DNA of 13,052 bases from a bacterium (lineage in GTDB: Bacteria > Spirochaetota > JAHITG01). The notes beneath the pieces are model-generated. The model was not told where the DNA came from and did no database searches. It saw only the letters and a program-made list of their open reading frames with translations. Below, one piece after another: positions 1 to 6,362 of this stretch (position 1 is the stretch's first letter; each line of letters starts with the position of its first letter). The stretch covers positions 1 to 13,052 of the forward strand of contig JAQTRT010000059.1 of NCBI GenBank assembly GCA_028711675.1, read 5' to 3'. Made by a program: the position numbers and the translations under genes.

Positions 1-197
1 ATGTTGTCAAGCTCGATCCCGGTGGTTATATACTAACCGATGAGAACATGCAAACTTCCGTAGAAGGCATCTATGCCGGCGGCGACTGCAGGCAGAAGAG
101 CCTGAGGCAGGTGGTTACAGCCTGCGGAGACGGCGCTGTATCCGCCTTTTCGGCCCGGCATTACGTGGATAAGCTGAAAGGCACGGAGTACAAATAA
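1..197 (+). CDS. trxB: Thioredoxin reductase, C-terminal fragment (5' end outside window)
   Basis: The open frame enters from the left edge (first whole codon at position 3) and ends at TAA 195-197, leaving 64 residues. They contain the C-terminal FAD-binding signature of the low-molecular-weight thioredoxin reductase family: GIYAGGD followed by RQVVTACGDGAVSA, where the Asp contacts the FAD ribityl chain and the helix after it sits at the isoalloxazine. Family members are flavoenzymes that pass electrons from NAD(P)H to thioredoxin in the cytoplasm. The CxxC redox centre and the NAD(P)H domain lie outside the window, so cofactor preference cannot be judged. The next gene on the same strand is thioredoxin, 222 bp downstream, which supports the assignment. 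The gap is wide enough for trxA to have its own promoter. A related flavin-dependent reductase of the same fold cannot be fully excluded from this fragment alone. Confidence 0.88.
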   Translation, partial: VVKLDPGGYILTDENMQTSVEGIYAGGDCRQKSLRQVVTACGDGAVSAFSARHYVDKLKGTEYK

Positions 198-329
198 AAA
201 CGTTCTTGGTTACTGATTCTTAGTTCTTTGTTAGTCGCCTATGAGTACTTGTACAAAGTAAATTTTCTTGATCTTAGACAAGGTCTCGTCCAAAGGACTA
301 ATAACCAATAAACCAGGTTTCTATATTCA

Positions 330-358
330 GCCTGCATGGATACAGGCCAGGGACGAGG
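330..358 (+). repeat. Partial copy of the CATGGATG hairpin repeat family (element A)
   Basis: In the trxB-trxA gap, GCCTG and CAGGC form a stem around a CATGGATA loop (330-347). It is followed by CCAGGGACGAGG (346-357). Compared with the element at 10126-10256, the match runs through the hairpin and the GAGGAAA that follows it. The left half of the full element (the CAGGA hairpin) and the long outer arms are missing or unrecognisable here. The flanking sequence 198-300 holds only degenerate short repeats and small stems such as GTCC-AAA-GGAC (288-298). A separate AT-rich stem-loop (about 362-392, CAAG-AATAAT pairing with ATTATT-CTTG) lies between this copy and the trxA ribosome binding site. 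Confidence 0.6.
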
Positions 359-419
359 AAACAAGGAATAATCCTTATCCCTATTATTCTTGAGCGAATA
401 AATATTAAAGGAGTTTTAA

Positions 420-743
420 ATGATAGAAGCGAATGATACGACTTTTCAAAAAGAAGTACTGGAAAAGTCAAAGGAAGTACCTGTTCTGGTCGATTTCTGG
501 GCGTCCTGGTGCATGCCCTGCCGCATGCTGGCTCCTATACTGGAAAAAGCAGAGAAGGAACATGCGGGAAAATTCATTTTAGCCAAAGTCAATACGGACG
601 AGAGCCAGGAAATCTCCTCACGCTACGGAATCATGTCCATTCCCAGCGTTAAACTGTTCAAGGGAGGCGAAATGGTCGACGAGTTCGTGGGAGTGGTCCC
701 CGAACAGGTCCTGAAAACCTTCCTGAGCAAACATATTTCCTGA
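420..743 (+). CDS. trxA: Thioredoxin with WCMPC active site
   Basis: A 107-residue protein of standard thioredoxin length. The fold landmarks are all present: VDFWASW with the buried Asp25, the redox pair Cys31/Cys34, and the cis-proline loop SIPSV with Pro75 facing the disulfide. It reduces disulfides of cytoplasmic proteins and is itself reduced by thioredoxin reductase, whose gene ends just upstream. The start is supported by AAAGGAG (407-413), six bases before the ATG. The active site reads WCMPC, not the usual WCGPC. The residue between the cysteines tunes redox potential in this family, so a Met here may shift potential or partner choice. The gene ends 9 bp from the convergent PilZ gene, and no intrinsic terminator is visible between them. 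Confidence 0.95.
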   Translation: MIEANDTTFQKEVLEKSKEVPVLVDFWASWCMPCRMLAPILEKAEKEHAGKFILAKVNTDESQEISSRYGIMSIPSVKLFKGGEMVDEFVGVVPEQVLKTFLSKHIS

Positions 744-752
744 AGCAGGACC

Positions 753-1034
753 TCACTCCTCCTGCAGCACGGTATGGATCCTTTCAAAACGAAGGCCGGT
801 AAAAAATCCGCTGTCACTATTCTTCTGCCAGACGACCACAGACTTGGCTACGAACTTATGGGGGTTATAAGGAAGAAAGAACTGCATATCCGTGATCTGG
901 CCGACCTGCATGGAATGCTGCAGAAGGACCTGGATACCGCCCAGGCTCACATCTACGGGCTTGATGATCTTCGAACCATCCGAGATGACGCTGGAATCTA
1001 TTCTTAGTCTCTCGAATTGTCTCCTTTCTTTCAT
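753..1034 (-). CDS. Small single-domain PilZ protein (putative c-di-GMP receptor)
   Basis: A 93-residue protein that is essentially one PilZ domain. Near the N-terminus RRQFER gives the RxxxR c-di-GMP-binding motif (Arg5 and Arg9), and DVSLGG (28-33) gives the [D/N]xSxxG motif; GLRF near residue 80 matches the last strand. PilZ domains bind cyclic di-GMP and usually change motility, adhesion or polysaccharide production by protein contact. With no second domain, this one probably acts as a free adaptor. A longer frame could start 39 bases upstream, but AGGAGG lies about 9 bases before the ATG at 1034 and decides the start. It lies downstream of rlmN on the same strand with an 83-bp gap that holds a possible promoter. 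No diguanylate cyclase or phosphodiesterase gene is in the window, so its pathway partner is unknown. Confidence 0.85.
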   Translation of the reverse strand: MKERRQFERLRIDSSVISDGSKIIKPVDVSLGGIQVLLQHSMQVGQITDMQFFLPYNPHKFVAKSVVVWQKNSDSGFFTGLRFERIHTVLQEE

Positions 1035-1081
1035 GGTTATCCGCCTCCTTGGTAAAAAATCCCCCGGTCTCACCCCGATAC

Positions 1082-1110
1082 AATCTATTTATTTATAATT
1101 TTAAAATCAA
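1082..1110 (-). promoter_or_regulatory. Possible sigma70-type promoter for the PilZ gene
   Basis: Reading the minus strand, TTGATT (1105-1110) and TAGATT (1082-1087) are separated by 17 bases of almost pure A/T. Each hexamer matches 4 of 6 consensus bases. The site lies between the rlmN stop and the PilZ start and would give a leader of about 40 nt. AT-rich DNA makes chance matches likely, so this is tentative. Confidence 0.35.
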
Positions 1111-1117
1111 CTTTTTT

Positions 1118-2170
1118 TTATGATCCTGTTTCTCCGTCCTTATTCCCGGCAGCCAGGCGCAGCTGACCGCAGGCTGCTTTGATATCGTCGCCCCTTCTTT
1201 TTCGCAGTGTGACAAAGATCTTCCGGCTCAACAGGTAACGGTAGAACAGGTCAATGCTTATCTCATCCGGGGCAGAGAGGCCGCAGTGTTCCACAGGATT
1301 GTACGGGATAAGGTTCACCTTATAATCCAGCCCTCTCAAAAGCTCGATCATCTTTGCGGCGGTGTCCGTGTCATCATTTATACCTTTAAACAGGATATAT
1401 TCGAAGGTGATCTGCCGGCCTCTCTTTTCCTGGTATTCTTTCAGCGCACTGATCAGTTCCGGCAGCGGATGGGACGCGTTCACGGGCATATATTTTGATC
1501 TCATGCCGCTATCCGGGAAATGGAGCGAGACAGAGAGCCTTACCTGGAGCTCCAGTTCCGAAAACCGCCTGATGCCTTCGATGATCCCGGCCGTGGAGAG
1601 AGTGATCTTCCTGGCGCCGATATTAACGGGATGGTCAGCATTGATGATGCGTATGGCCTTGATCACATTGTCATAGTTCAGGAGCGGCTCGCCAATACCC
1701 ATAAAAACGATGTTGGAGACAGAGAAGCCGGCCTTAATGATATACATAACCTGTTCGACGATCTCATGGACAGCCAGGTTCCGTACCAGGCCTTTCAACC
1801 CGCTCGCGCAGAAACTGCATTTCAGGCTGCAGCCGACCTGTGTGGAGACGCAGAGAGTGAACTGGCCCCTGGAATTGGGAAGAGCCACGGTTTCTATATG
1901 CTGCCTGTCTTCCAGACGGAAAAGGAACTTCGTGGTCTCATCCCGGGATGATCGTTCAGTCCTTTCCGGATGCAGGGAGAAGAACAAGTATTTCAGCTTC
2001 AACTGCTCCTTGATCTCAGCAGGGAGGGTGGATATCTGGTCAAACTCCAGGGCTTTGCTCCTGTACAATCCGTCAATGACCTGAGAGACCCTGAACCTGG
2101 ACCAGTTCTCCTGCTGCAGCAAAGGGAACAATTCCTCATAAAGAAGATCATACAAATAGATCATTCCCAT
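1118..2170 (-). CDS. rlmN: Dual-specificity 23S rRNA/tRNA adenine-C2 methyltransferase (radical SAM)
   Basis: A 350-residue RlmN. This enzyme methylates C2 of A2503 in 23S rRNA and A37 in some tRNAs, using a [4Fe-4S] cluster and two SAM molecules. The radical-SAM motif CxxxCxxC is at Cys114, Cys118 and Cys121 within QVGCSLKCSFCASG. MGIGEPLLNYDN (157-168) is the family SAM-binding segment. RRGDDIKAACGQL near the C-terminus carries Cys334, the counterpart of the resolving/methyl-carrying cysteine. Length and motif order are normal, and RlmN rather than Cfr is favoured by the chromosomal housekeeping setting. The start is uncertain: ATG codons at 2170 and 2164 both lack a good Shine-Dalgarno sequence. 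A palindromic repeat starts 25 bp upstream of the start codon, and its far arm contains the best promoter for this gene. Confidence 0.95.
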   Translation of the reverse strand: MGMIYLYDLLYEELFPLLQQENWSRFRVSQVIDGLYRSKALEFDQISTLPAEIKEQLKLKYLFFSLHPERTERSSRDETTKFLFRLEDRQHIETVALPNSRGQFTLCVSTQVGCSLKCSFCASGLKGLVRNLAVHEIVEQVMYIIKAGFSVSNIVFMGIGEPLLNYDNVIKAIRIINADHPVNIGARKITLSTAGIIEGIRRFSELELQVRLSVSLHFPDSGMRSKYMPVNASHPLPELISALKEYQEKRGRQITFEYILFKGINDDTDTAAKMIELLRGLDYKVNLIPYNPVEHCGLSAPDEISIDLFYRYLLSRKIFVTLRKRRGDDIKAACGQLRLAAGNKDGETGS

Positions 2171-2194
2171 AATATAATGAATGGATTAATGAAA

Positions 2195-2313
2195 TCAAGG
2201 GGGACGGTGCTTGACATTTTGACATTTGCCTAAGGATGCCAAGAAGCTTGGTTTGAATGAATCCTAATGTTATAATAAGTAAATGTCAAAATGTCAAGCA
2301 CCGTCCCCCTTGA
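2195..2313. repeat. MITE/REP-like palindromic element with 33-bp perfect terminal inverted repeats
   Basis: Positions 2195-2227 and 2281-2313 are exact reverse complements over 33 bp. They start TCAAGGGGGACGGTGCTTGA and continue with TTGACA-type heptamers. The 53-bp middle holds a small hairpin (CCAAG-AAG-CTTGG, 2239-2251) framed by AGGAT and ATCCT. There is no coding capacity and no obvious target-site duplication. From general knowledge, GGGGACGGTGCTTGACA-type arms recur in unrelated genomes, often near Y1/REP-associated tyrosine transposases. That makes this a likely non-autonomous relic moved in trans, but no such transposase is in the window. Just outside the right arm, 2311-2323 repeats part of the arm theme (tgacccctTGACA). 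Confidence 0.85.
2269..2297 (-). promoter_or_regulatory. Strong sigma70-type promoter carried by the repeat, facing rlmN
   Basis: On the minus strand the right arm provides a perfect TTGACA (2292-2297). After a 17-bp spacer, TATAAC (5 of 6, 2269-2274) lies in the loop of the element. Predicted initiation near 2262 gives a leader of about 90 nt that runs through the left arm into rlmN. The left arm, read on the plus strand, has the same TTGACA but no matching -10 in its loop. Confidence 0.65.
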
Positions 2314-2317
2314 CCCC

Positions 2318-2345
2318 TTGACAAACGAATAAAAATGAATAGATT
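2318..2345 (+). promoter_or_regulatory. Possible promoter of the phosphatase-STAS-nfn operon
   Basis: A perfect TTGACA (2318-2323) lies just outside the repeat. TAGATT (2340-2345, 4 of 6) follows after 16 bp. Initiation would fall near 2352, only a few bases before the ATG at 2355, so the message would be leaderless or start at the in-frame ATG 2370. The lack of a Shine-Dalgarno sequence before 2355 fits the leaderless reading. Confidence 0.4.
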
Positions 2346-2354
2346 ATCTTTAGT

Positions 2355-3842
2355 ATGGACAAACCGAAAATGAAATTCCCGCTCCGTTCTAAAACCGTCA
2401 TCCTGATCTCAGTCCTTCTTCTGGTCCTGTTCTCGCTCTCCCGGTACCTCGTCATGAAACAGGAGAAGGATTTTCTCACGCGAAGCCTTATCACCAAAGG
2501 AAAAGCCTTGATCGATAATTTTACCCTGTACTGCCAGAACGCCTTTCTCACGGGCGACGAACTGAACATCGAGGATTACGTGGAAGTCCTGCTGAAAGAC
2601 AGGGAAATAAAAAAAATCTATATTGTCTTGAAGAACAACACTTATTTTCTGAACACGGACCATTCCCTGCTGGGCCAGAAGTATATCCCGCCGGAACACC
2701 TGATCTCCCGGCCTGAAGACTCCTACCACACTTTCAGGGAGAACGGGACGCTCCAGTACCAGTTCTACAAACCTGTCCATCAGATCACGTCCAAAGGCCG
2801 CAGGATATACATGGGAACGGCATATGTGGAACTCTCCACCCAGGGCATCAGCCGCAGGCTGAACAGGATCATGTTCAGGCTGATGATCATCTTCCTCTCC
2901 CTTTTCATCCTGGGGATCATCGGCGCCATCTTCCTTTCCGGGCTCCTGGTCAATCCGATACAAAAGCTCATCAGGGGAGTGAATATCATCGGTAACGGTA
3001 ACCTGAGATACAAGATATCGCTCCCTACGCGCGATGAAATAGAAGACCTGGCCCGGGAATTCAATAAAATGACGAAGAAGCTGCTGCTGTACCAGAATAA
3101 AGTGGTCAGGCAGAAAGTGGTACACCAGGAACTGCTCATCGCCAAGGGGATCCTTTCCCAGATCATTCCCTCCCAGCTGGCAAACGTAGCCGGCCACAGG
3201 ATCTTCCATTTTTACCGGCCCTCCCATTTTATCAGCGGCGACTATTTCAATCTCCTTAAAGTGAACAATTCGGAATACCTGTTCATTATAGCGGATGTTT
3301 CGGGCAAAGGCATTCCCGCCGCCCTGCTCATGGCCATCCTCCATACCGTGATCATGACCCTGGAACAATATTACAATGCGCCCATCGAACTAATGAAGCA
3401 TATCAACCTCATTATCTCCCGGCTTCTGAAAAAAGGGGATTTCATCACAGCCCAACTCGGTCTTCTCGATATCCGGAAGGAGCAGATCCAGATCATCTCA
3501 GCCGGCCATGAATACCCGCTGTATATCAATTTCAGCCGCCGGAACATCCAGTATATCAAACCAGCCGGCATCCCCATCGGCCTTTTCGAACACAACATCT
3601 TCGAATCCAGGCTCCTTCCCGTCACGCACAGGCTGGAGAAGAACAGCCTCCTCCTTTTCTTTACGGACGGCCTCAGAAACATCAAACGTCTCCCCTTTAA
3701 CAATAAAAAGCTGATCGATTTTATTACATCCCTGCTTGACCTTTCGAATAATTATAATATATTTGAGAATCTGCTGATCAAGAAGGTCAGATTGAAGAAT
3801 TACCGGGACGATCTGACACTCCTGGGCATTATCAAGGATTGA
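2355..3842 (+). CDS. Membrane sensor with HAMP and SpoIIE/RsbU-type PP2C phosphatase domain
   Basis: A 495-residue protein. Transmembrane segment 1 is at about 13-33, an extracytoplasmic sensor region follows to about 170, transmembrane segment 2 is at about 174-197, and a HAMP linker spans about 197-250. A SpoIIE-type phosphatase domain covers about 265-493. Metal-binding acids are visible in SGDYF (Asp296), ADVSGKG (Asp314), FTDG (Asp438) and the terminal RDDLTLL (Asp485/486), so the enzyme looks active. Family members dephosphorylate a STAS-domain anti-sigma-factor antagonist on Ser/Thr and so release a sigma factor or other partner. The STAS gene begins 3 bp after this stop codon and is the likely substrate. 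No RsbW-like kinase or sigma factor is in the window. The start lacks a Shine-Dalgarno sequence; ATG 2370 is an alternative. The sensed signal is unknown, and no named extracellular domain is recognised. Confidence 0.9.
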   Translation: MDKPKMKFPLRSKTVILISVLLLVLFSLSRYLVMKQEKDFLTRSLITKGKALIDNFTLYCQNAFLTGDELNIEDYVEVLLKDREIKKIYIVLKNNTYFLNTDHSLLGQKYIPPEHLISRPEDSYHTFRENGTLQYQFYKPVHQITSKGRRIYMGTAYVELSTQGISRRLNRIMFRLMIIFLSLFILGIIGAIFLSGLLVNPIQKLIRGVNIIGNGNLRYKISLPTRDEIEDLAREFNKMTKKLLLYQNKVVRQKVVHQELLIAKGILSQIIPSQLANVAGHRIFHFYRPSHFISGDYFNLLKVNNSEYLFIIADVSGKGIPAALLMAILHTVIMTLEQYYNAPIELMKHINLIISRLLKKGDFITAQLGLLDIRKEQIQIISAGHEYPLYINFSRRNIQYIKPAGIPIGLFEHNIFESRLLPVTHRLEKNSLLLFFTDGLRNIKRLPFNNKKLIDFITSLLDLSNNYNIFENLLIKKVRLKNYRDDLTLLGIIKD

Positions 3843-3845
3843 ATT

Positions 3846-4157
3846 ATGACAATAAAACTCATAAAAAAAGAGGACACGACCACGATCCAGTTCAAGGACC
3901 TGAAAAGCCGGCAGCTTGACCTGACCAACATCAAGACCATCCAGAACAAGGTCAAAGGAATAACTTCCAGGAACATCCTCCTTGATTTCCATAACGTGGA
4001 TTATATCGACTCCTCCATCATCGGGTTCATCGTGGAAACGTTCAACATTTTCCGGAACAACGGAGGCCAGTTCAAGATCATCCGGGTCAACAAGAACATC
4101 TTTGAGATACTGGAGATGACCAATCTCACTAAATTCCTGGAGATCGAACGGACCTGA
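3846..4157 (+). CDS. STAS-domain anti-sigma-factor antagonist (SpoIIAA/RsbV-like)
   Basis: A 103-residue single STAS domain. The signature YIDSSIIGF places Asp55 before Ser56/Ser57, the position phosphorylated in SpoIIAA/RsbV proteins; the usual DSSGLG is DSSIIG here. In partner switching, a kinase phosphorylates this serine and a SpoIIE/RsbU-type phosphatase removes the phosphate, which sets which partner the STAS protein binds. The phosphatase gene is directly upstream with a 3-bp gap, so translational coupling is likely, and NfnA starts one base after this stop codon. The cognate kinase is not in the window. The target could be a sigma factor elsewhere or, less conventionally, an enzyme of the same operon. 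Confidence 0.88.
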   Translation: MTIKLIKKEDTTTIQFKDLKSRQLDLTNIKTIQNKVKGITSRNILLDFHNVDYIDSSIIGFIVETFNIFRNNGGQFKIIRVNKNIFEILEMTNLTKFLEIERT

Positions 4158-4158
4158 T

Positions 4159-4974
4159 ATGCATAAAGTTCTGAAGAATCAGCCCCTTGCGGAAAAGATA
4201 TTCAGGATGGAGGTCGAGGCTCCCCTCATCCCCCCTAACTACCGGCCCGGCCAGTTCATCATCATCATGGCGGACAGCCGGAGCGAACGCATTCCCCTCA
4301 CCATCGTCGAGACAAAAGGGAACGCCGTTATCCTGATCTACCAGGTAGTGGGCCGTTCCACGGAAAAATTATCCTCCCTGAAGGCAGGGGATCCGGTTTA
4401 TGGCATTGTCGGGCCTCTGGGCCATGCTTCGGAGATAAAAAAGTTCGGGAAGGTCGTCTGCATCGGCGGCGGTGTGGGTACGGCTGTCATCTACCCCGAG
4501 ATCAGGGCCTTGAAAGACGCGGGCAATCATATCACATCCATCATCGGCAGCCGGTCCGGGGACCTGCTCATTTTAAAAAAGGAGATCGCCGGGATATCGG
4601 ATGAACTGTTCCTGACCACGGATGACGGTTCGCAGGGCGAAAAAGGGCTCGTGACCATGCCTCTGGAAAAAATCTTGATCAAGGAAAAGACCGACCTGGT
4701 CATTGCCATCGGCCCTGTCATCATGATGAAAGCCGTTTCCGGATTAACAAAACGATACAGCGTGAAGACCATCGTGAGCCTGAATCCCATCATGGTGGAC
4801 GGTACGGGTATGTGCGGCGCCTGCCGCGTGATCGTGGATAACCAGACAAAGTTCGCCTGCGTGGACGGTCCGGAATTCGACGCCCACCTGGTCGATTTCG
4901 ACAACCTTCTCCTCCGCAGCAGACAGTATCAAAAACAGGAAAAGGAAGCGCATCCATGCCGGAAAATAAATTAA
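4159..4974 (+). CDS. nfnA: NfnA-like subunit: FAD/[2Fe-2S] NAD-binding part of the electron-bifurcating transhydrogenase
   Basis: A 271-residue protein of the ferredoxin-NADP reductase/PyrK type. The FAD domain shows RPGQF (29-33) and RIPLTI (44-49), the nucleotide-binding domain has GGGVGTA (103-109), and a C-terminal iron-sulfur segment is present. That segment reads VDGTGMCGACRV then FACVDGPEFD, giving Cys219, Cys222 and Cys234 with Asp214 as the probable fourth [2Fe-2S] ligand, as reported for NfnA. With NfnB it forms the cytoplasmic NAD-dependent ferredoxin:NADP oxidoreductase, which couples exergonic and endergonic hydride and ferredoxin transfers by flavin-based bifurcation. The start is one base after the STAS stop; the last 19 bp overlap nfnB. 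Older names for this pair include sulfide dehydrogenase subunits SudA/SudB. PyrK is unlikely because no pyrD is present. Confidence 0.9.
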   Translation: MHKVLKNQPLAEKIFRMEVEAPLIPPNYRPGQFIIIMADSRSERIPLTIVETKGNAVILIYQVVGRSTEKLSSLKAGDPVYGIVGPLGHASEIKKFGKVVCIGGGVGTAVIYPEIRALKDAGNHITSIIGSRSGDLLILKKEIAGISDELFLTTDDGSQGEKGLVTMPLEKILIKEKTDLVIAIGPVIMMKAVSGLTKRYSVKTIVSLNPIMVDGTGMCGACRVIVDNQTKFACVDGPEFDAHLVDFDNLLLRSRQYQKQEKEAHPCRKIN

Positions 4975-6347
4975 AAAAAATACCTGTCAGGGAACAGCCT
5001 CCTCAGGAAAGGATAAAAAACTTTTCCGAGGTTTGCCTGGGCTACAATGAAGATGAAGCTATTGCCGAATCCAAACGATGTATCCAGTGCGGCCTCTGCA
5101 TCAAAGGCTGTCCCGTCGGCATCGACATCCCAAAATTCATACGTGAGATCAGAGAAAAAAATTATGACGGGTCAATCAAGACGCTGAAATCATTTAATTC
5201 CCTCCCGGCTGTCTGCGGGCGGGTCTGCCCCCAGGAGGAACAGTGCCAGCTCCCCTGCCCCCTCGGTAAAAAAGGCGATGCCATCCAGATCGGAAAACTT
5301 GAACGTTTCAGCGCCGATCAGGAAAGAAGCCCGGGCCGTAACAACGTCCCGGACATTATAAAGAATAATATTAAAACAGCTGTCATCGGTTCAGGGCCTG
5401 CCGGTCTCACCTGCGCGGGTGAACTGGCCAGGATGGGATATTCCGTGACCTTATTCGAGTCCCTTCATAAGCTGGGCGGTGTCCTGCGTTACGGCATCCC
5501 GGAATTCCGGCTGCCTGATGCGATCCTGGATTTTGAAATAGATTATATTAAAAATCTGGGGACGGAGATCATGACCAATGTGCTGGTGGGCAAGACCATC
5601 ACCGTCGAGCAGCTGTTCCGGCAGGGATACAAAGCCATATTCATCGGGACCGGCGCAGGTCTTCCCTCTTTCCTGAACGCAGCCGGTGAGAACCTGAATA
5701 ACATTTTCTCGGCCAATGAGTTCCTGACACGCAGCAACCTCATGCAGGCCTATGGTTCATCACGGATATCCGATACGCCTATCATTGCCGAAGAACCGGT
5801 GGCTGTCATAGGCGGAGGAAATGTGGCTATGGACTCGGCCAGGACAGCCAGAAGGCTGGGGGCCGGGGAAGTGAACCTGGTCTACCGCCGGACCGAAAAA
5901 GAGATGCCGGCCAGGGAAGAAGAGATAGAACATGCCAGGGAAGAAGGCGTCCGGCTGGTGCCTCTTACCCTGCCTGTCGGTTTCATCGGCGACTCACAGG
6001 GCAAGGTCAGAGAGATGAAGTGCATCCGCATGCAGCTCAGTGAACCGGACAGCAGCGGACGCGCCTCGGTTATCCCTGTCCCCGATTCGGATTTCACCAT
6101 GCCTGTCCGGACCGTGATCGTGGCTATCGGCCAGAGGCCGAACCCGCTTCTGGTCCGTTCTCTGGCCGGACTGAAACTGGGGAAACACGGTACCATTGAA
6201 ACTGATGAGAATATGATGAGTTCTGTGCCGGGTATCTTTGCCGGCGGTGATATCGTCACAGGCGCTGCCACCGTTATCCTGGCCATGGGCATGGCTAAAA
6301 AAGCCGCACTCGGTATGGACCGGTATATCCGGTCACTCTCCTCATAG
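4956..6347 (+). CDS. nfnB: NfnB-like subunit: GltD-type FAD, two [4Fe-4S], NADPH-binding part of the transhydrogenase
   Basis: A 463-residue protein of the glutamate synthase small-subunit type. The N-terminal ferredoxin-like domain has Cys42, Cys45, Cys48 and Cys52 (RCIQCGLCIKGC), then Cys87, Cys91, Cys97 and Cys101, enough for two [4Fe-4S] clusters. The FAD-binding motif VIGSGPAGL is at 143-151, and the NADPH-site Rossmann motif VIGGGNVAMDSAR is at 284-296. A second FAD contact, FAGGD, is at 428-432. In the Nfn complex this subunit carries the bifurcating FAD and takes electrons from NADPH, passing them to ferredoxin and, through NfnA, to NAD. The gene overlaps nfnA by 19 bp, with GGAAAAGGAAG upstream as a ribosome binding site. 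The overlap argues for Nfn rather than free GltD, because no gltB is nearby. Confidence 0.92.
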   Translation: MPENKLKKIPVREQPPQERIKNFSEVCLGYNEDEAIAESKRCIQCGLCIKGCPVGIDIPKFIREIREKNYDGSIKTLKSFNSLPAVCGRVCPQEEQCQLPCPLGKKGDAIQIGKLERFSADQERSPGRNNVPDIIKNNIKTAVIGSGPAGLTCAGELARMGYSVTLFESLHKLGGVLRYGIPEFRLPDAILDFEIDYIKNLGTEIMTNVLVGKTITVEQLFRQGYKAIFIGTGAGLPSFLNAAGENLNNIFSANEFLTRSNLMQAYGSSRISDTPIIAEEPVAVIGGGNVAMDSARTARRLGAGEVNLVYRRTEKEMPAREEEIEHAREEGVRLVPLTLPVGFIGDSQGKVREMKCIRMQLSEPDSSGRASVIPVPDSDFTMPVRTVIVAIGQRPNPLLVRSLAGLKLGKHGTIETDENMMSSVPGIFAGGDIVTGAATVILAMGMAKKAALGMDRYIRSLSS

Positions 6348-6362
6348 ACCGGGACAATCATT

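Noticed and set aside
198..300. Inverted repeat or regulatory element after trxB
   Set aside because: GTTAGTC/GACTAAT and similar pairs are short with many mismatches; the stretch looks like degenerate short repeats of TTACTGATT type.
2409..3368. Long minus-strand open frame (319 codons) over the phosphatase gene
   Set aside because: It is antisense to a gene with clear transmembrane, HAMP and phosphatase motifs. Its product is low-complexity (Asp/Gly/Val/Phe) with no family motif, as expected of a shadow frame.
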